From Methylovirgula sp963708155 (GTDB taxonomy: Bacteria; Pseudomonadota; Alphaproteobacteria; Rhizobiales; Beijerinckiaceae), in NCBI GenBank assembly GCA_963708155.1, contig OY970183.1:2480001-2544000 (forward strand): 64,000 nt of DNA. Reading direction: 5' to 3'. The translations under genes were made by a program, and so were the position numbers. A model generated the notes under the pieces. The model was not told the DNA's origin. It did not search any database and worked only from the letters and a program-made list of their open reading frames with translations. Shown here in pieces: positions 8,477-18,511 of this stretch. Every line of letters starts with the position of its first letter. Position 1 is the stretch's first letter.

Positions 8477-9865
8477 TTACGGATTTATCATCTTTTTTGG
8501 ATCGACCACACGATCAAAATCCTGCCCGCTGATATAGCCAAGATGCAGGGCTGCGTCCTTGAGACTTAAGTCGTGCTCGGCCGCATAATGGGCGATCTGC
8601 GCCGCCTTGTCGTAGCCGATCACAGGGCTCAGCACTGTCACGAGCATCAGCGAGTTCGCCACATATTCATCGATTTTCTTGCGGTTGGGCTTGGTACCTT
8701 CGATCAGATATTTGCGGAAATTGGTGCAGCCATCGGCAAGCAAGGTGACCGACTGCATGAGATTGGCGATGATCAGCGGCTTGTAGGCGTTCATCTCGAG
8801 ATGGCCACCAGCGCCGCCGAAGCCCACCGCCACATCATTGGCCATCACCTGCACCGCGATCATGGTCAGCGCCTCGGCCTGAGTCGGGTTCACCTTGCCG
8901 GGCATGATCGAGGAGCCGGGTTCGTTCTCGGGCAGGATGAGTTCGGCAAAACCCGCGCGCGGGCCGCAGGCGAGAAGCCTGATGTCGTTGGCGATCTTGT
9001 AGAGCGAGACGGCGAGGGTGCGCAGAGTTCCGGAGAGCTGTACGAGCGCATCATGCGCGCCTTGCGCCGCGAATTTGTTTGGCGCGGTGGAAAAGGGCAG
9101 GCTGGTGAGCCGGGCGATCTCGGCCGCCGCCGCCGCCGCGAATGTCCGCGAGGCGTTGAGCCCGGTGCCGACAGCGGTGCCGCCGAGCGCCAGCGGATAG
9201 ACGCCTTTCAGCGCATCCTCGATCCGGACGAGGTCTTCACTCAGCGCATGGGCATAGCCCGACCATTCCTGGCCGAGCGTCAGCGGCGTCGCATCCTGCA
9301 GATGGGTGCGGCCGATCTTGACGATGTCACGCCATGCGCCCGCCTTCGTGGCGATGGAATCGCGCAGCGCCGCGACGGCGGGGATAAGCCGCGTCTTTAT
9401 GCCGACGGCCGCGGCAATGTGCATCGCCGTCGGAAAGGCATCGTTCGAGGATTGCGAGAGATTGACGTGATCGTTCGGATGGACCGGGTCTTTGCCGCCG
9501 AGCGGCTTGCCGGCAATCTCGGCGGCGCGGTTGGCGATCACCTCGTTGACGTTCATGTTGAACTGAGTGCCGCTGCCGGTCATCCACACACGCAGCGGAA
9601 ACATGTCGGCATGTCTGCCGGCGAGGATCTCATCGCAGACCGCGACGATGCGCGCGGCCGTATCGCTATCGAGCCGGCCTTCCGCCGCATTCACCGTCGC
9701 GGCGGCGCGCTTGATCAAGGCAAAGGCCGGGATGAGTTCCGGCGGCATGAGATCGCGGCCAATGCTGAAATAGGCCAGCGACCTTTGCGTTTGCGCACCC
9801 CATAGCTTGTCGGCGGGGACATCGACCTCGCCGAGGCTGTCTCTTTCGCGCCGGACCTCGCTCAT
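8477..9865 (-). CDS. fumC: class II fumarate hydratase
   Basis: Iron-independent fumarase that interconverts fumarate and malate in the TCA cycle. It is 462 residues, normal for FumC. The superfamily signature GSSIMPGKVNP is near residue 318, and the substrate-site elements TGSGTQFNMNVNEVIANRA and SSNDAFPTAMHIA are present. It is the middle gene of the ppc-fumC-maeA operon, starting 20 bases after ppc. Aspartase belongs to the same superfamily, but length and motifs favour fumarase. Confidence 0.93.
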   Translation of the reverse strand: MSEVRRERDSLGEVDVPADKLWGAQTQRSLAYFSIGRDLMPPELIPAFALIKRAAATVNAAEGRLDSDTAARIVAVCDEILAGRHADMFPLRVWMTGSGTQFNMNVNEVIANRAAEIAGKPLGGKDPVHPNDHVNLSQSSNDAFPTAMHIAAAVGIKTRLIPAVAALRDSIATKAGAWRDIVKIGRTHLQDATPLTLGQEWSGYAHALSEDLVRIEDALKGVYPLALGGTAVGTGLNASRTFAAAAAAEIARLTSLPFSTAPNKFAAQGAHDALVQLSGTLRTLAVSLYKIANDIRLLACGPRAGFAELILPENEPGSSIMPGKVNPTQAEALTMIAVQVMANDVAVGFGGAGGHLEMNAYKPLIIANLMQSVTLLADGCTNFRKYLIEGTKPNRKKIDEYVANSLMLVTVLSPVIGYDKAAQIAHYAAEHDLSLKDAALHLGYISGQDFDRVVDPKKMINP

Positions 9866-9885
9866 GCTTCCTCCGGCGGCACGCG

Positions 9886-12667
9886 CTAGCCGCTGTTGCG
9901 CAGGCCGGCGGAGATGCCGTTGATGGTGATCTGTACGGCGCGCAAGATCGATTCATCCTGATTGTCCGCCGCGCGATGCAGCTTGAGCAATTCGACCTGC
10001 ACATGGTTCAGCGGATCGAGATAGGGAATACGCATCTTGAGCGAGGCATCGAGCGCCGGATTGTCCTGCAGCAGTTCCTTCTGGCCGGTGATCTTCAGCA
10101 GCGCATCGATCGAGGCCAGCCATTCGGTGCGGATGGCCTGGAAAATCTTGTCGCGCACTTTCCGGTCGGGAACGAGCTCGGCATAGCGCGAGGCAATGCC
10201 GATGTTGCTCTTGGCCAGCACCATTTCCATGTTGGAGAGCATGGTGCGGAAGAACCCCCATTCCCGATACATGTCCTGCAGAAATTTGAGGCCGGTGTCC
10301 GGATGCTTCTTGATCCAGGACTTGAAGGCGGAACCGAAACCGAACCAGCCGGGCAGCATCAGGCGGCATTGCGCCCAGGAGAAGACCCAGGGAATGGCGC
10401 GCAGATGTTCGATCTTCCGCGTCTTGGTGCGCGAGGCCGGCCGGCTGCCGATGTTGAGCGTCGCGATCTCGGTGATCACGGTCGAGCCCCAGAAATAAGT
10501 CTCGAATTCCGGGGTGTCGTAGACCAGCGCCCGATAGGCTTTGAAAGCCGAGTCGGACAGCTCTTCCATCGCGTCGAGATATTCCTCGCGCGGCGCATGC
10601 GCCTCCGGCATCAGCAGCGACGCCTCGAAAGTCGCGGCGACGAAGGTTTCGAGATTGCGCCGGCCGACTTCGGGATTGGAATATTTCGATGAAATGATCT
10701 CGCCCTGTTCAGTGACGCGAATCTGGCCACCCACCGCGCCGCTGGGCTGGGCGAGGATCGCCTCATAGGCCGGGCCGCCACCGCGGCCGACCGAGCCGCC
10801 GCGGCCGTGGAAGAGGCGCATCTTCACGTTATGTCGCTTGAAAGTCTCGATCAGGCTGATCTCGGCCTTGTACAATTCCCAGCCCGAGGTGACGAAGCCG
10901 CCATCCTTGTTGCTGTCCGAATAGCCGAGCATGATCTCCTGCGTATCGCCGCGGCTTTCGACAAGGCGGCGATAGGCCGGCAGGCTGAACGCCTTTTCCA
11001 TGACAGCGGCGCAATTGCGCAGGTCTTCGATCGTCTCGAACAAAGGTACGATGTCGATCTTGCTCTTGCCATCGGGCGCGACGAGGCCGACTTCTTTCAA
11101 AATCACCGCGAGTTCGAGCATATCAGAGACCGATTGCGCCTTCGAGATGATGCTCGTGCGGATCGCCTCGGCGCCGTAGATCGCCCGCGCCTCGACGGCG
11201 GCCTGGAAGATCGCGAGTTCCTTGCGGGTTTCATCCGAATAGGAAAAGAACGGCGAGATGAGGGGGCGGACTTCGTTCAATTCCTTGACGAGGAGGGCGA
11301 CCCGCTCGTCCTCGCTGCGAGACTCATACTTCGTGCCGGGCGCGACGGCTTCGAGCAATTCCGCGATCATGCGCTCATGCACGTCGGAATTCTGGCGAAG
11401 ATCGAGCGTGGCGAGATGGAAGCCAAAACAGCTTGCCGCACGCCGCAACGCGCGCAGGCGTCCGCGCGTCAGAAGCTTCGAGCCATGCAGCTTCAGCGAC
11501 TGATCGATGATGTGCAGGTCGCGACGGAACTCGTCGGCATTGTGATAGGCCGGCATGGCTTCGCCGCCGCGCTTGAGCGGATAATGCTCGTCGATGGCGC
11601 TGATATTGGCCGCGATCCGGCCGCGGATTGCCGCCACGGCGCGACGATAGGGCTCCGCCATCCGGTGCGGGGAGGAGTCGGGCGAACTCGAGGCAAGCTC
11701 GCGCAATTCGTCGGTGACTTCGATGATCTCGGCGCTGACCGAAAGCTCGGTGCCGAGCTTCTCGAGCTCGTCGAGATAGAAGGCAAGGATGCGCTGGCCG
11801 TGCATCCGGGTGGTCGTGCGCACGACTTCGGCATCGACATAGGGATTGCCGTCGCGGTCGCCGCCGATCCAGCTCCCGAGCCGCAGGAAGGAGGCAATCG
11901 GCGCTTCTTCCAGCGACGGATCATAGCCGCGGACCTGACGCTCGACCTGCTGATAGATGCGGGGTACTTCCTGGAGGAAAGTATAGTCGTAATAGGCGAG
12001 GCCGTTGGAGACTTCGTCGCGGACGTTAAGCTTGGTCCGGCGCAGCAGGCTCGTCTGCCAGAGGATGAGGACGGCGCGGCGGATCTTGTCCTCGATCTCG
12101 GTGGCTTCGTCCGGCGACCATTCCTGCCGGTCGCGCCGTTCCAGAAGATGAGCGATCGCCATTTCGCGCGACATGGTGCTCTTGCGGCGCACCTCGGTCG
12201 GATGGGCGGTCAGGACCGGGACCATGAAGGCGTTGTCGAAAAAGTCCTGTAATTGCGCGGGGGTGATCCCGGCTTTATGCGCGCCAGCGAGAGCATAGGC
12301 CAAAGTGCCGGGCTTGGGCGGGACATTGGCGATGGCGTCGCGCCGCATACGGCGGATCTGGTTCTGATCCTCGGCGATGTTCGACAGATGCGAGAAGTAG
12401 GAATAGGCGCGCACGATCTGCACGGATTGCGCCGGCGTCAGCGATTCAAGGATGCGATTCGAGCTTGTGCCGCGCGCCCTCGTCGCCGTCGCGATGGAAG
12501 CGGACCGAATTCTGGCGGATGGCCTCGACGAGATCGAAAATCTCTTCGCCCTGCTGCTCGCGTACCGTATCGCCAAGAATACGGCCGAGGAGGCGGATGT
12601 CATTCTTGAGCGCGCGATCGGGTTCGCGCTCCGCGGAAAATTGGGTCCTGGCGGTTTCCTTGTTCAT
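9886..12667 (-). CDS. ppc: phosphoenolpyruvate carboxylase (frameshifted near its start)
   Basis: PEP + bicarbonate to oxaloacetate: the anaplerotic step, and in methylotrophs part of the serine cycle. The body shows the catalytic AHPTEVRRKS, the PEP-site FHGRGGSVGRGGGP and GYSDSNKDGG, and the C-terminal RNSG end. The natural N-terminus (MNKETARTQF, NDIRLLGRILGDTVREQQG) lies in another frame from ATG 12667. The frames join if one base near 12454 is removed, giving 926 residues, normal for the family. First gene of the operon with fumC and malic enzyme. Confidence 0.9.
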
Positions 12668-12791
12668 ATTCGCTCCCGTCGTTCCCGTGGTTCTGGCCCA
12701 TCTATAGCCGCTGGCGGAGGGCCATGCTGGCAATTTTTCGTCCTCCCGGCGCGACATTTCACCCTTGGCCATTCTGCGTTAAAGGTGGCCG

Positions 12792-13614
12792 ATGCGCGAG
12801 GATCTAACCAAACCGCCGGCCGAGCCGATCGATCCCATCGCTCTGGCGCGGCGCGATATGCAAAAAGCGCTGCCCAAGCGCTTCTACAAGGAGGCGCGGG
12901 TGGCGCCCGCGGCCGGAGGCTTCGCTCTCACCCTCGATGGCCACGCGGCCAAAACGCCGGCCAAGAGCGACCTTATCCTGCCCACTGCGGCGCTGGCCGA
13001 GGCAGTCGCCGCCGAATGGCGCGCACAGGGCGAGACGATCGATTTTGCGACGATGCCGCTGACCCGGCTCGCCTTCACCGCCATCGACGGGGTCGCGCAA
13101 CGAAATGAACGGGGTGATCGACGAGATCGCCAAATATGCCGAAACCGATCTCGTTTGCTATCGCGCTTCTGAGCCTGCGAGCCTGGCCGAAGCCCAGGCT
13201 GCGGCCTGGGACCCCGTCCTCGATTTTGCTGCAGCGCAACTCGGCGCACGGTTCTTTTGCGCCGAGGGCGTGGTTTTCGTCGCCCAGCCGCCCGAGGCCA
13301 GGGCTGCGGTCAAGGCCCGGATCGCCGAGATTGCCGCCGGACCAGCGGCACCGTTCCTTCTGGCCAGCCTTTCGGTGATGACGGCGTTGACCGGCTCCGT
13401 TCTCATCGCTTTGGCGCTGGCCGAGGGCTCTCATAGCCTCGACCAGGCTTGGGCCGCCGCGCATGTGGATGAAGATTTCCAGATCCGCCAATGGGGGGCG
13501 GATAGCGAGGCCACCGCCCGGCGCAGCCGGCGTTTCGCCGACATGGCGGCGGCCGAGACCGTCTGGCGGCTAAGTCAGGCGGCTGCTGGCCACGCGCCTG
13601 CCTCGTCGGGGTAA
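12792..13614 (+). CDS. ATP12 family F1-ATPase assembly chaperone (frameshifted)
   Basis: Alphaproteobacterial homologue of mitochondrial Atp12, which chaperones the F1 alpha subunit. The first frame holds the N-terminal beta domain (KRFYKEARVAPAAGGFALTLDG, AKTPAKSDLILP, VAAEWRAQGETIDFATMPLT). From about 13104 the next frame carries DEIAKYAETDLVCYRA and the C-terminal helices. Removing one A from the AAA at 13103-13105 gives a continuous protein of 273 residues. The gene lies alone ahead of tatA. Confidence 0.85.
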
Positions 13615-13697
13615 TAAAGACCCGGAACGATGTGCTATCCTTGTTTTCGCCCAGCTAGGAGCTTAGGTTCCGGCCAGAACGAAGATGGAGACCTGCA

Positions 13698-13928
13698 ATG
13701 GGATCGTTGTCGATCTGGCACTGGCTGATCCTTGGGGCCGTCGTGCTTCTGCTGTTTGGCGGCAAGGGCAAGATTTCCGACCTTATGGGCGATTTCGCCA
13801 AGGGCATTAAATCCTTCAAGAAGGGTCTTGCCGACGAGGAGACGCCACCGGCCGCGGCCCCGCAATCGCTTGACCATCGCCCCTCCGTCGAGGCGAATCA
13901 GGCATCGCAATCGCAAAAGGTGAGTTGA
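13698..13928 (+). CDS. tatA: Sec-independent protein translocase subunit TatA
   Basis: Pore-forming subunit of twin-arginine translocation, 76 residues: one N-terminal membrane helix (IWHWLILGAVVLLLFG), the conserved FGG hinge, then an amphipathic helix (DLMGDFAKGIKSFKKGL) and an acidic/proline tail. ATG 13698 has GGAGA upstream. First gene of a tatABC-serS-surE run on the plus strand. Confidence 0.95.
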   Translation: MGSLSIWHWLILGAVVLLLFGGKGKISDLMGDFAKGIKSFKKGLADEETPPAAAPQSLDHRPSVEANQASQSQKVS

Positions 13929-13961
13929 TTTCAGCCTGACGGAATGTGAGCGAAAGCTGCG

Positions 13962-14381
13962 ATGTTTGAATTCGACGCCGGTAAGCTGATCATCATCGCG
14001 ATCGCGGCGCTTATTTTCATCGGCCCGAAGGATTTGCCGCGCGTCATGCGGCAAGCGGGGCAGGCGATAGCCAAGCTGCGCCGCATGGGGGCTGAATTCC
14101 AGGCGCAGTTCATGGCAGCGATGAACGAGGCCGGGGTCGAGGATCTGAAGGCCGACGCCAATAAACTGACCGAGAGCGCCAAGATCGATCTGGGTTTCGA
14201 TCCGCTGCAAACGGCCAAAAGCGAAATCGCAAATGTCATGCGCCAGGTCGAGGCGCCCGTCAAAACCGCCCCGGTTGAAGTCGCAACACCCGTGATCGCC
14301 GCTGTTCCCGAGACGGAAGTTGACGAAGCCGCACGCGAGACTGCGTCCCCAGCGCCCGTGGCCCGCGCTGCCAATGAATGA
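13962..14381 (+). CDS. tatB: Sec-independent protein translocase subunit TatB
   Basis: TatB forms the Tat substrate receptor with TatC. At 139 residues it has the short N-terminal helix (LIIIAIAALIFIGP), the conserved KDLPRVMRQAGQAIAKLR amphipathic segment and a long Ala/Pro-rich tail. It starts 33 bases after tatA and ends 18 bases before the ATG of tatC. Confidence 0.93.
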   Translation: MFEFDAGKLIIIAIAALIFIGPKDLPRVMRQAGQAIAKLRRMGAEFQAQFMAAMNEAGVEDLKADANKLTESAKIDLGFDPLQTAKSEIANVMRQVEAPVKTAPVEVATPVIAAVPETEVDEAARETASPAPVARAANE

Positions 14382-14399
14382 TGTGCGTTGAGCCCTTCC

Positions 14400-15182
14400 A
14401 TGACCGACGCCGATATCGAGGCGACACGCGCCCCGCTGATTGACCATCTGATCGAATTGCGCGCGCGCCTGATCCGGGCGCTTCTCGTTTTCGTCGTGTT
14501 GTTTATCGTCTGCTTCTTCTTCGCCAAGGGCATCTACAACGTTCTGCTCATTCCCTATGAGCATGTGGCGGGTCCCGACGCGAAGCTCATCTACACGTCG
14601 CCGCCAGAATATTTTTTCACACAAGTCAGGGTGGCCTTTTTCGCCGCCGCCTTTCTCGCCTGTCCGGTGATTCTGGCGCAGATCTATGCTTTCGTCGCAC
14701 CGGGCCTCTACAAGCAGGAGCGGCGAGCCTTCGCGCCTTACCTTTTTGCCACGCCGATCTTCTTTCTGCTCGGTGCGTTGCTGGTTTATTTCGTCGTCCT
14801 GCCCAATCTGCTGACCTTCTTCCTTGGCATGCAGCAGGCGGCGCAGCCGGGGCGTGCGCAGATCGAGCTGCTGCCGCGCGTCAGTGAATATCTGTCGCTG
14901 ATCATGACGCTGATCTTCGGCTTCGGCGTGGTGTTCCAATTGCCGGTGGTGCTGACATTGCTGGGCCGCGTCGGCCTCGTCGACACCGCTTTCTTGCGCC
15001 GCCAGCGCCGCTACGCCGCCGTGCTCGTCTTCGCCGCCGCCGCGATCCTGACGCCGCCCGATGTCTTCTCCATGTTGGCCCTTGCCGTGCCGGGCCTGCT
15101 CCTCTACGAGCTTTCGATCATCTCGGTCGCTTTCATCGAGAGGCGGCGCGCCGAGGAAGCGGCCCAGGCGGCTGGCACCTGA
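14400..15182 (+). CDS. tatC: Sec-independent protein translocase subunit TatC
   Basis: Six-helix Tat receptor subunit that reads the twin-arginine signal. The conserved N-terminus APLIDHLIELRARLIRAL and the loop SPPEYFFTQVRVAFFAA are present, followed by alternating membrane helices and ILTPPDVFSMLALAVP. ATG 14400 is preferred because the resulting N-terminus matches family practice; a TTG four codons upstream (14388) is possible. About 260 residues. Tat substrates elsewhere in the window include the metallophosphoesterase at 47851 and the molybdopterin enzyme at 63882. Confidence 0.95.
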   Translation: MTDADIEATRAPLIDHLIELRARLIRALLVFVVLFIVCFFFAKGIYNVLLIPYEHVAGPDAKLIYTSPPEYFFTQVRVAFFAAAFLACPVILAQIYAFVAPGLYKQERRAFAPYLFATPIFFLLGALLVYFVVLPNLLTFFLGMQQAAQPGRAQIELLPRVSEYLSLIMTLIFGFGVVFQLPVVLTLLGRVGLVDTAFLRRQRRYAAVLVFAAAAILTPPDVFSMLALAVPGLLLYELSIISVAFIERRRAEEAAQAAGT

Positions 15183-15197
15183 TTTTCGAGTTCGCTC

Positions 15198-16721
15198 ATG
15201 CACGACATCAAATGGGTTCGCGAGAATTCGGACACTTTCGACGATGGCCTGACGCGCCGCGGTGCGGAGCCGATGTCTGCGAAACTTCTCGCACTCGACG
15301 ACAAGCGCCGCGCTGCCATCGCCAGGGCGCAGGCCGCTCAGGAGCGCCGCAACGCGGCCTCAAAGGAAATCGGCGCGGCTCTGAAGGTGGGCGATGCCGC
15401 CAAGGCCGAAGCCCTGAAGCAGGAGGTCGCCGATCTCAAAGCCGCATTGCCGCGCTTCGAGGAGGAAGAGCGTCAGGCGATCAAGGAGCTTGAGGATACG
15501 CTCGCCTGGGTTCCCAATATTCCGCTCGCTGAAGTTCCCTTCGGCAAGGACGAGAATGACAATCCCGAATTACGCGCCGTCGGCACGAAACCGCAATTCG
15601 CCTTTCAGCCGAAAGAGCATTTCGAGATTGGTGAGGCGCTTGGCCTCATGGATTTTGACACCGCCGCTAAACTTTCCGGCGCGCGCTTCGTCGTGTTGAA
15701 GGGCGCGCTGGCGCGGCTCGAACGCGCGCTCGGCCAGTTCATGCTCGATCTGCATACGGGCGAGCACGGCTATGCGGAGGTCAATCCGCCGCTTCTGGTG
15801 CGCGATGAGGCCATGTTCGGCACGGCGCAATTGCCGAAGTTCCGCGAAGATCAGTTCCCCACCTTTTTGGAGCCGATCGCGCGGATCGAAGGGATGAGAG
15901 AATACGAGCAGCAGCGCGCCGAGAAGAAAGACGCAATCGAGACGGAAGCCGAAGCGCGGGCGGAGAAATTCGTCGAAGATTATATTCGCGACGTAAAGGG
16001 CCGCGGGCTTGACGAGCGCTACGCGCGAAGTCAGGTCCTGCGCGATGCGAGAAATGATCTTTTTGCGCAATTCGATTTAAAATATTGGAACGAACATCTG
16101 GCCAAGCGGACGCTTTGGCTCATCCCGACAGCCGAAGTGCCGTTGACCAATCTGGTGCGCGAGAAAATCCTCGACGAAAAAGATTTGCCGATCCGTGTCA
16201 CCGCTTCCACGCCATGCTTCCGGGCCGAAGCTGGCGCGGCGGGGCGCGATACACGCGGCATGATCCGCCAGCATCAATTCCCCAAAGTCGAACTCGTTTC
16301 GGTGACCACACCGGAGCAATCGCTTGCCGAGCACGAGCGCCTGCTGAATTGCGCCGAGGAGGTTTTGAAGCGGCTTGGCCTCGCCTATCGCGTCGTCACG
16401 CTCTGCACCGGCGACATGGGCTTTGCCTCGCAGAAGACCTATGACATCGAGGTTTGGCTGCCGGGGCAGGGACGCTATCGCGAGATTTCGTCCTGCTCGG
16501 TCTGCGGCGATTTCCAGGCGCGGCGAATGGAGGCGCGCTATCGGCCGGAAGGCGGCAAGACAACGCGCTTCGTGCACACGCTCAATGGCTCCGGCGTCGC
16601 GGTCGGCCGGGCGCTCGTTGCCGTGCTGGAAAATTACCAGAACGAAGACGGTTCCGTGACGGTGCCTGATGTTTTGCTGCCATATATGGGCGGTATCACG
16701 CGGCTCACGAAAGCGGCCTAG
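15198..16721 (+). CDS. serS: seryl-tRNA synthetase with a large internal insertion
   Basis: Class II synthetase that charges tRNA-Ser. It has an N-terminal coiled-coil arm (about residues 30-100), then the catalytic core with TAEVPLTNLV, motif 2 (PCFRAEAGAAGRDTRGM), SSCSVCGDFQARRM and motif 3. It is 507 residues where bacterial SerRS is usually about 425-430. The excess sits in one block, about residues 221-305 (15858-16112), between LPKFREDQF and LWLIPTAEVP, where relatives have only a few residues. The block is charged and probably helical. The reading frame is intact on both sides. It starts 16 bases after tatC. Confidence 0.95.
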   Translation: MHDIKWVRENSDTFDDGLTRRGAEPMSAKLLALDDKRRAAIARAQAAQERRNAASKEIGAALKVGDAAKAEALKQEVADLKAALPRFEEEERQAIKELEDTLAWVPNIPLAEVPFGKDENDNPELRAVGTKPQFAFQPKEHFEIGEALGLMDFDTAAKLSGARFVVLKGALARLERALGQFMLDLHTGEHGYAEVNPPLLVRDEAMFGTAQLPKFREDQFPTFLEPIARIEGMREYEQQRAEKKDAIETEAEARAEKFVEDYIRDVKGRGLDERYARSQVLRDARNDLFAQFDLKYWNEHLAKRTLWLIPTAEVPLTNLVREKILDEKDLPIRVTASTPCFRAEAGAAGRDTRGMIRQHQFPKVELVSVTTPEQSLAEHERLLNCAEEVLKRLGLAYRVVTLCTGDMGFASQKTYDIEVWLPGQGRYREISSCSVCGDFQARRMEARYRPEGGKTTRFVHTLNGSGVAVGRALVAVLENYQNEDGSVTVPDVLLPYMGGITRLTKAA

Positions 16722-16736
16722 AAAGATTCGCCTATC

Positions 16737-17537
16737 ATGCGCATTCTGGTCACCAACGACGACGGCATTCATGCTCCGGGGCTGCAAGTCCTCGAGCGAA
16801 TCGCGGCGCGGCTTTCCGACGACATATTCGTCGTCGCGCCGGAGCATGATCAGAGCGGCGTCTCGCATTCGCTCTCGCTCAACGATCCGCTGCGGCTGCG
16901 TAAGGTTTCCGAGCGCCGATTCGCGGTAAAGGGCACACCGACGGATTGCGTCATCATGGGCGTGCGTGAGATTTTGCGCGCGCATCAGCCAGATCTCATT
17001 CTCTCCGGCGTCAATCGCGGCTCCAATATCGCCGACGATGTGACTTATTCGGGCACAATCGCCGCGGCGATTGAAGGCACCGTCCTCGGCATCACTTCGA
17101 TCGCGCTGTCGCAGGCCTATCATCCCGAGGATCACAATGTGCTCGACTGGGATTGTGCCGAGGTTCACGCGCCGCGCATCATCAAGGCGCTGCTCGCCGA
17201 AGGCATCGATCGCGACGTCCTGATCAACGTGAATTTTCCCGGTTGTCCGGCGCAGGATGTGAGGGGCGTTTCTGTCGCCATACAGGGGCGCCGGGATATG
17301 CAACTGGTACGGCTTGAGCGTCGCAATGACGGTCGCGGCAATCCCTATTATTGGATCGCTTTCGAACGCGACGTCACCGAGCGCCGCCCCGGCACCGATA
17401 TCGAAGCGATCGGCAACGATCGCATATCGGTGACCCCGCTGAAGCTCGATATGACCGACGAGGTTTCGGTGACGCGCTATGCGCGGCTGTTCGATCATGC
17501 GGAATTCGCATTTTCGCAGAAAGAGCGCGCAGAATAA
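16737..17537 (+). CDS. surE: 5'/3'-nucleotidase SurE
   Basis: Metal-dependent nucleoside monophosphate phosphatase of 266 residues. The N-terminal metal site ILVTNDDGIHAPGL is present, followed by VVAPEHDQSG, KGTPTDCV and SGVNRGSNIADDVTYSGTIAAAIEG, all hallmarks of the family. It starts 15 bases after serS, so the two are probably cotranscribed, and pcm follows as in many proteobacteria. Confidence 0.96.
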   Translation: MRILVTNDDGIHAPGLQVLERIAARLSDDIFVVAPEHDQSGVSHSLSLNDPLRLRKVSERRFAVKGTPTDCVIMGVREILRAHQPDLILSGVNRGSNIADDVTYSGTIAAAIEGTVLGITSIALSQAYHPEDHNVLDWDCAEVHAPRIIKALLAEGIDRDVLINVNFPGCPAQDVRGVSVAIQGRRDMQLVRLERRNDGRGNPYYWIAFERDVTERRPGTDIEAIGNDRISVTPLKLDMTDEVSVTRYARLFDHAEFAFSQKERAE

Positions 17538-17678
17538 GTGTTGGCAGAGGCGCGATCTGCTTTCGGCTCGACACAATTCGTGAAATCGTCAATCTTCATT
17601 TGATTCGGCTGCTCTCCTCCGGGGCAGTCGGCACTGGCTAATTTTCTGATTTAGCGCGATTTTTTTCGAATCGATCGA

Positions 17679-18414
17679 GTGCATTCGAACAAAAGCGCGC
17701 TTGGGGAAGCGCAGAACGTGACGAAGATCGGGTCGCTGGCTGTCGCGGACGAGGACGCCGCCGCCGCGCGCGGGGAAGAGAAGGCTGCCTTCCTTCTACG
17801 CTTGCGTTCCAGCGGCATTCGCGATCTCGATCTTCTCCGCGCGCTCGAAAAAATCCCGCGTGAAATGTTTGTGCCCCACCGCTTTGTCGATCTCGCCCGG
17901 CGCGATCTCGCTCTGCCGATCGGTTGCGGCCAGACGCTGTCTGAGCCTTCACTTGTCGCGCGGATGATCGCAGCACTTGGCGTTGCGCGCGAACATCGTG
18001 TGCTCGAAATCGGCACCGGCTCAGGCTATGCGACGGCCATCCTCGCCGAGATCGGGGCGCAGGTCATCTCTATCGAACGCTTCCAGAACTCTGGCGATCG
18101 CCGCACGCCTGCGATTGGAGCGGCTCGGCAAACAAAATGTCGAGGTCATCTTCGCCGATGGTCTGGCCGTGCCCGCCACAGCCGGCCTGTTTGACCGCAT
18201 CTTGATTCATGCGCGCCTCAACGAAGTTCCGCCCGATCTCGTCGCGCTTCTGGCGGGAGATGGTCGCATCGTCCTCGCGCGTCCCGACCGCGAAGTCGCC
18301 TGGCGGCAAGTGCTCGTCGAATTGCGCCGCGATGCTGCGGGCACGCTTGTCGAGACGCAGATCGCCGCCTGCCGTTTGCAGGCCTTGCTGCCCGGTATTG
18401 CGCAGGTTTTGTAA
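17679..18414 (+). CDS. pcm: protein-L-isoaspartate O-methyltransferase (frameshifted)
   Basis: SAM-dependent repair methyltransferase for isoaspartyl residues. The first frame carries PREMFVPHRFVDLA, GCGQTLSEPSLVARM and the SAM-binding VLEIGTGSGYATAILAEIG. From about 18087 the next frame continues TLAIAARLRLERLGKQNVEV through the C-terminus. Removing one A in CAGAACTC restores a protein of 244 residues from GTG 17679; GTG 17718 is another possible start. It follows surE by 141 bases. Confidence 0.88.
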
Positions 18415-18511
18415 GGCGCACCCGCGTTAAACATGCATTAAGCTAAAACGCGAGGGAATTGGGTGAAGGTGCGTTCATCTTAAACGCTCCCTTAACTCGC
18501 TTGCTCCCTTA

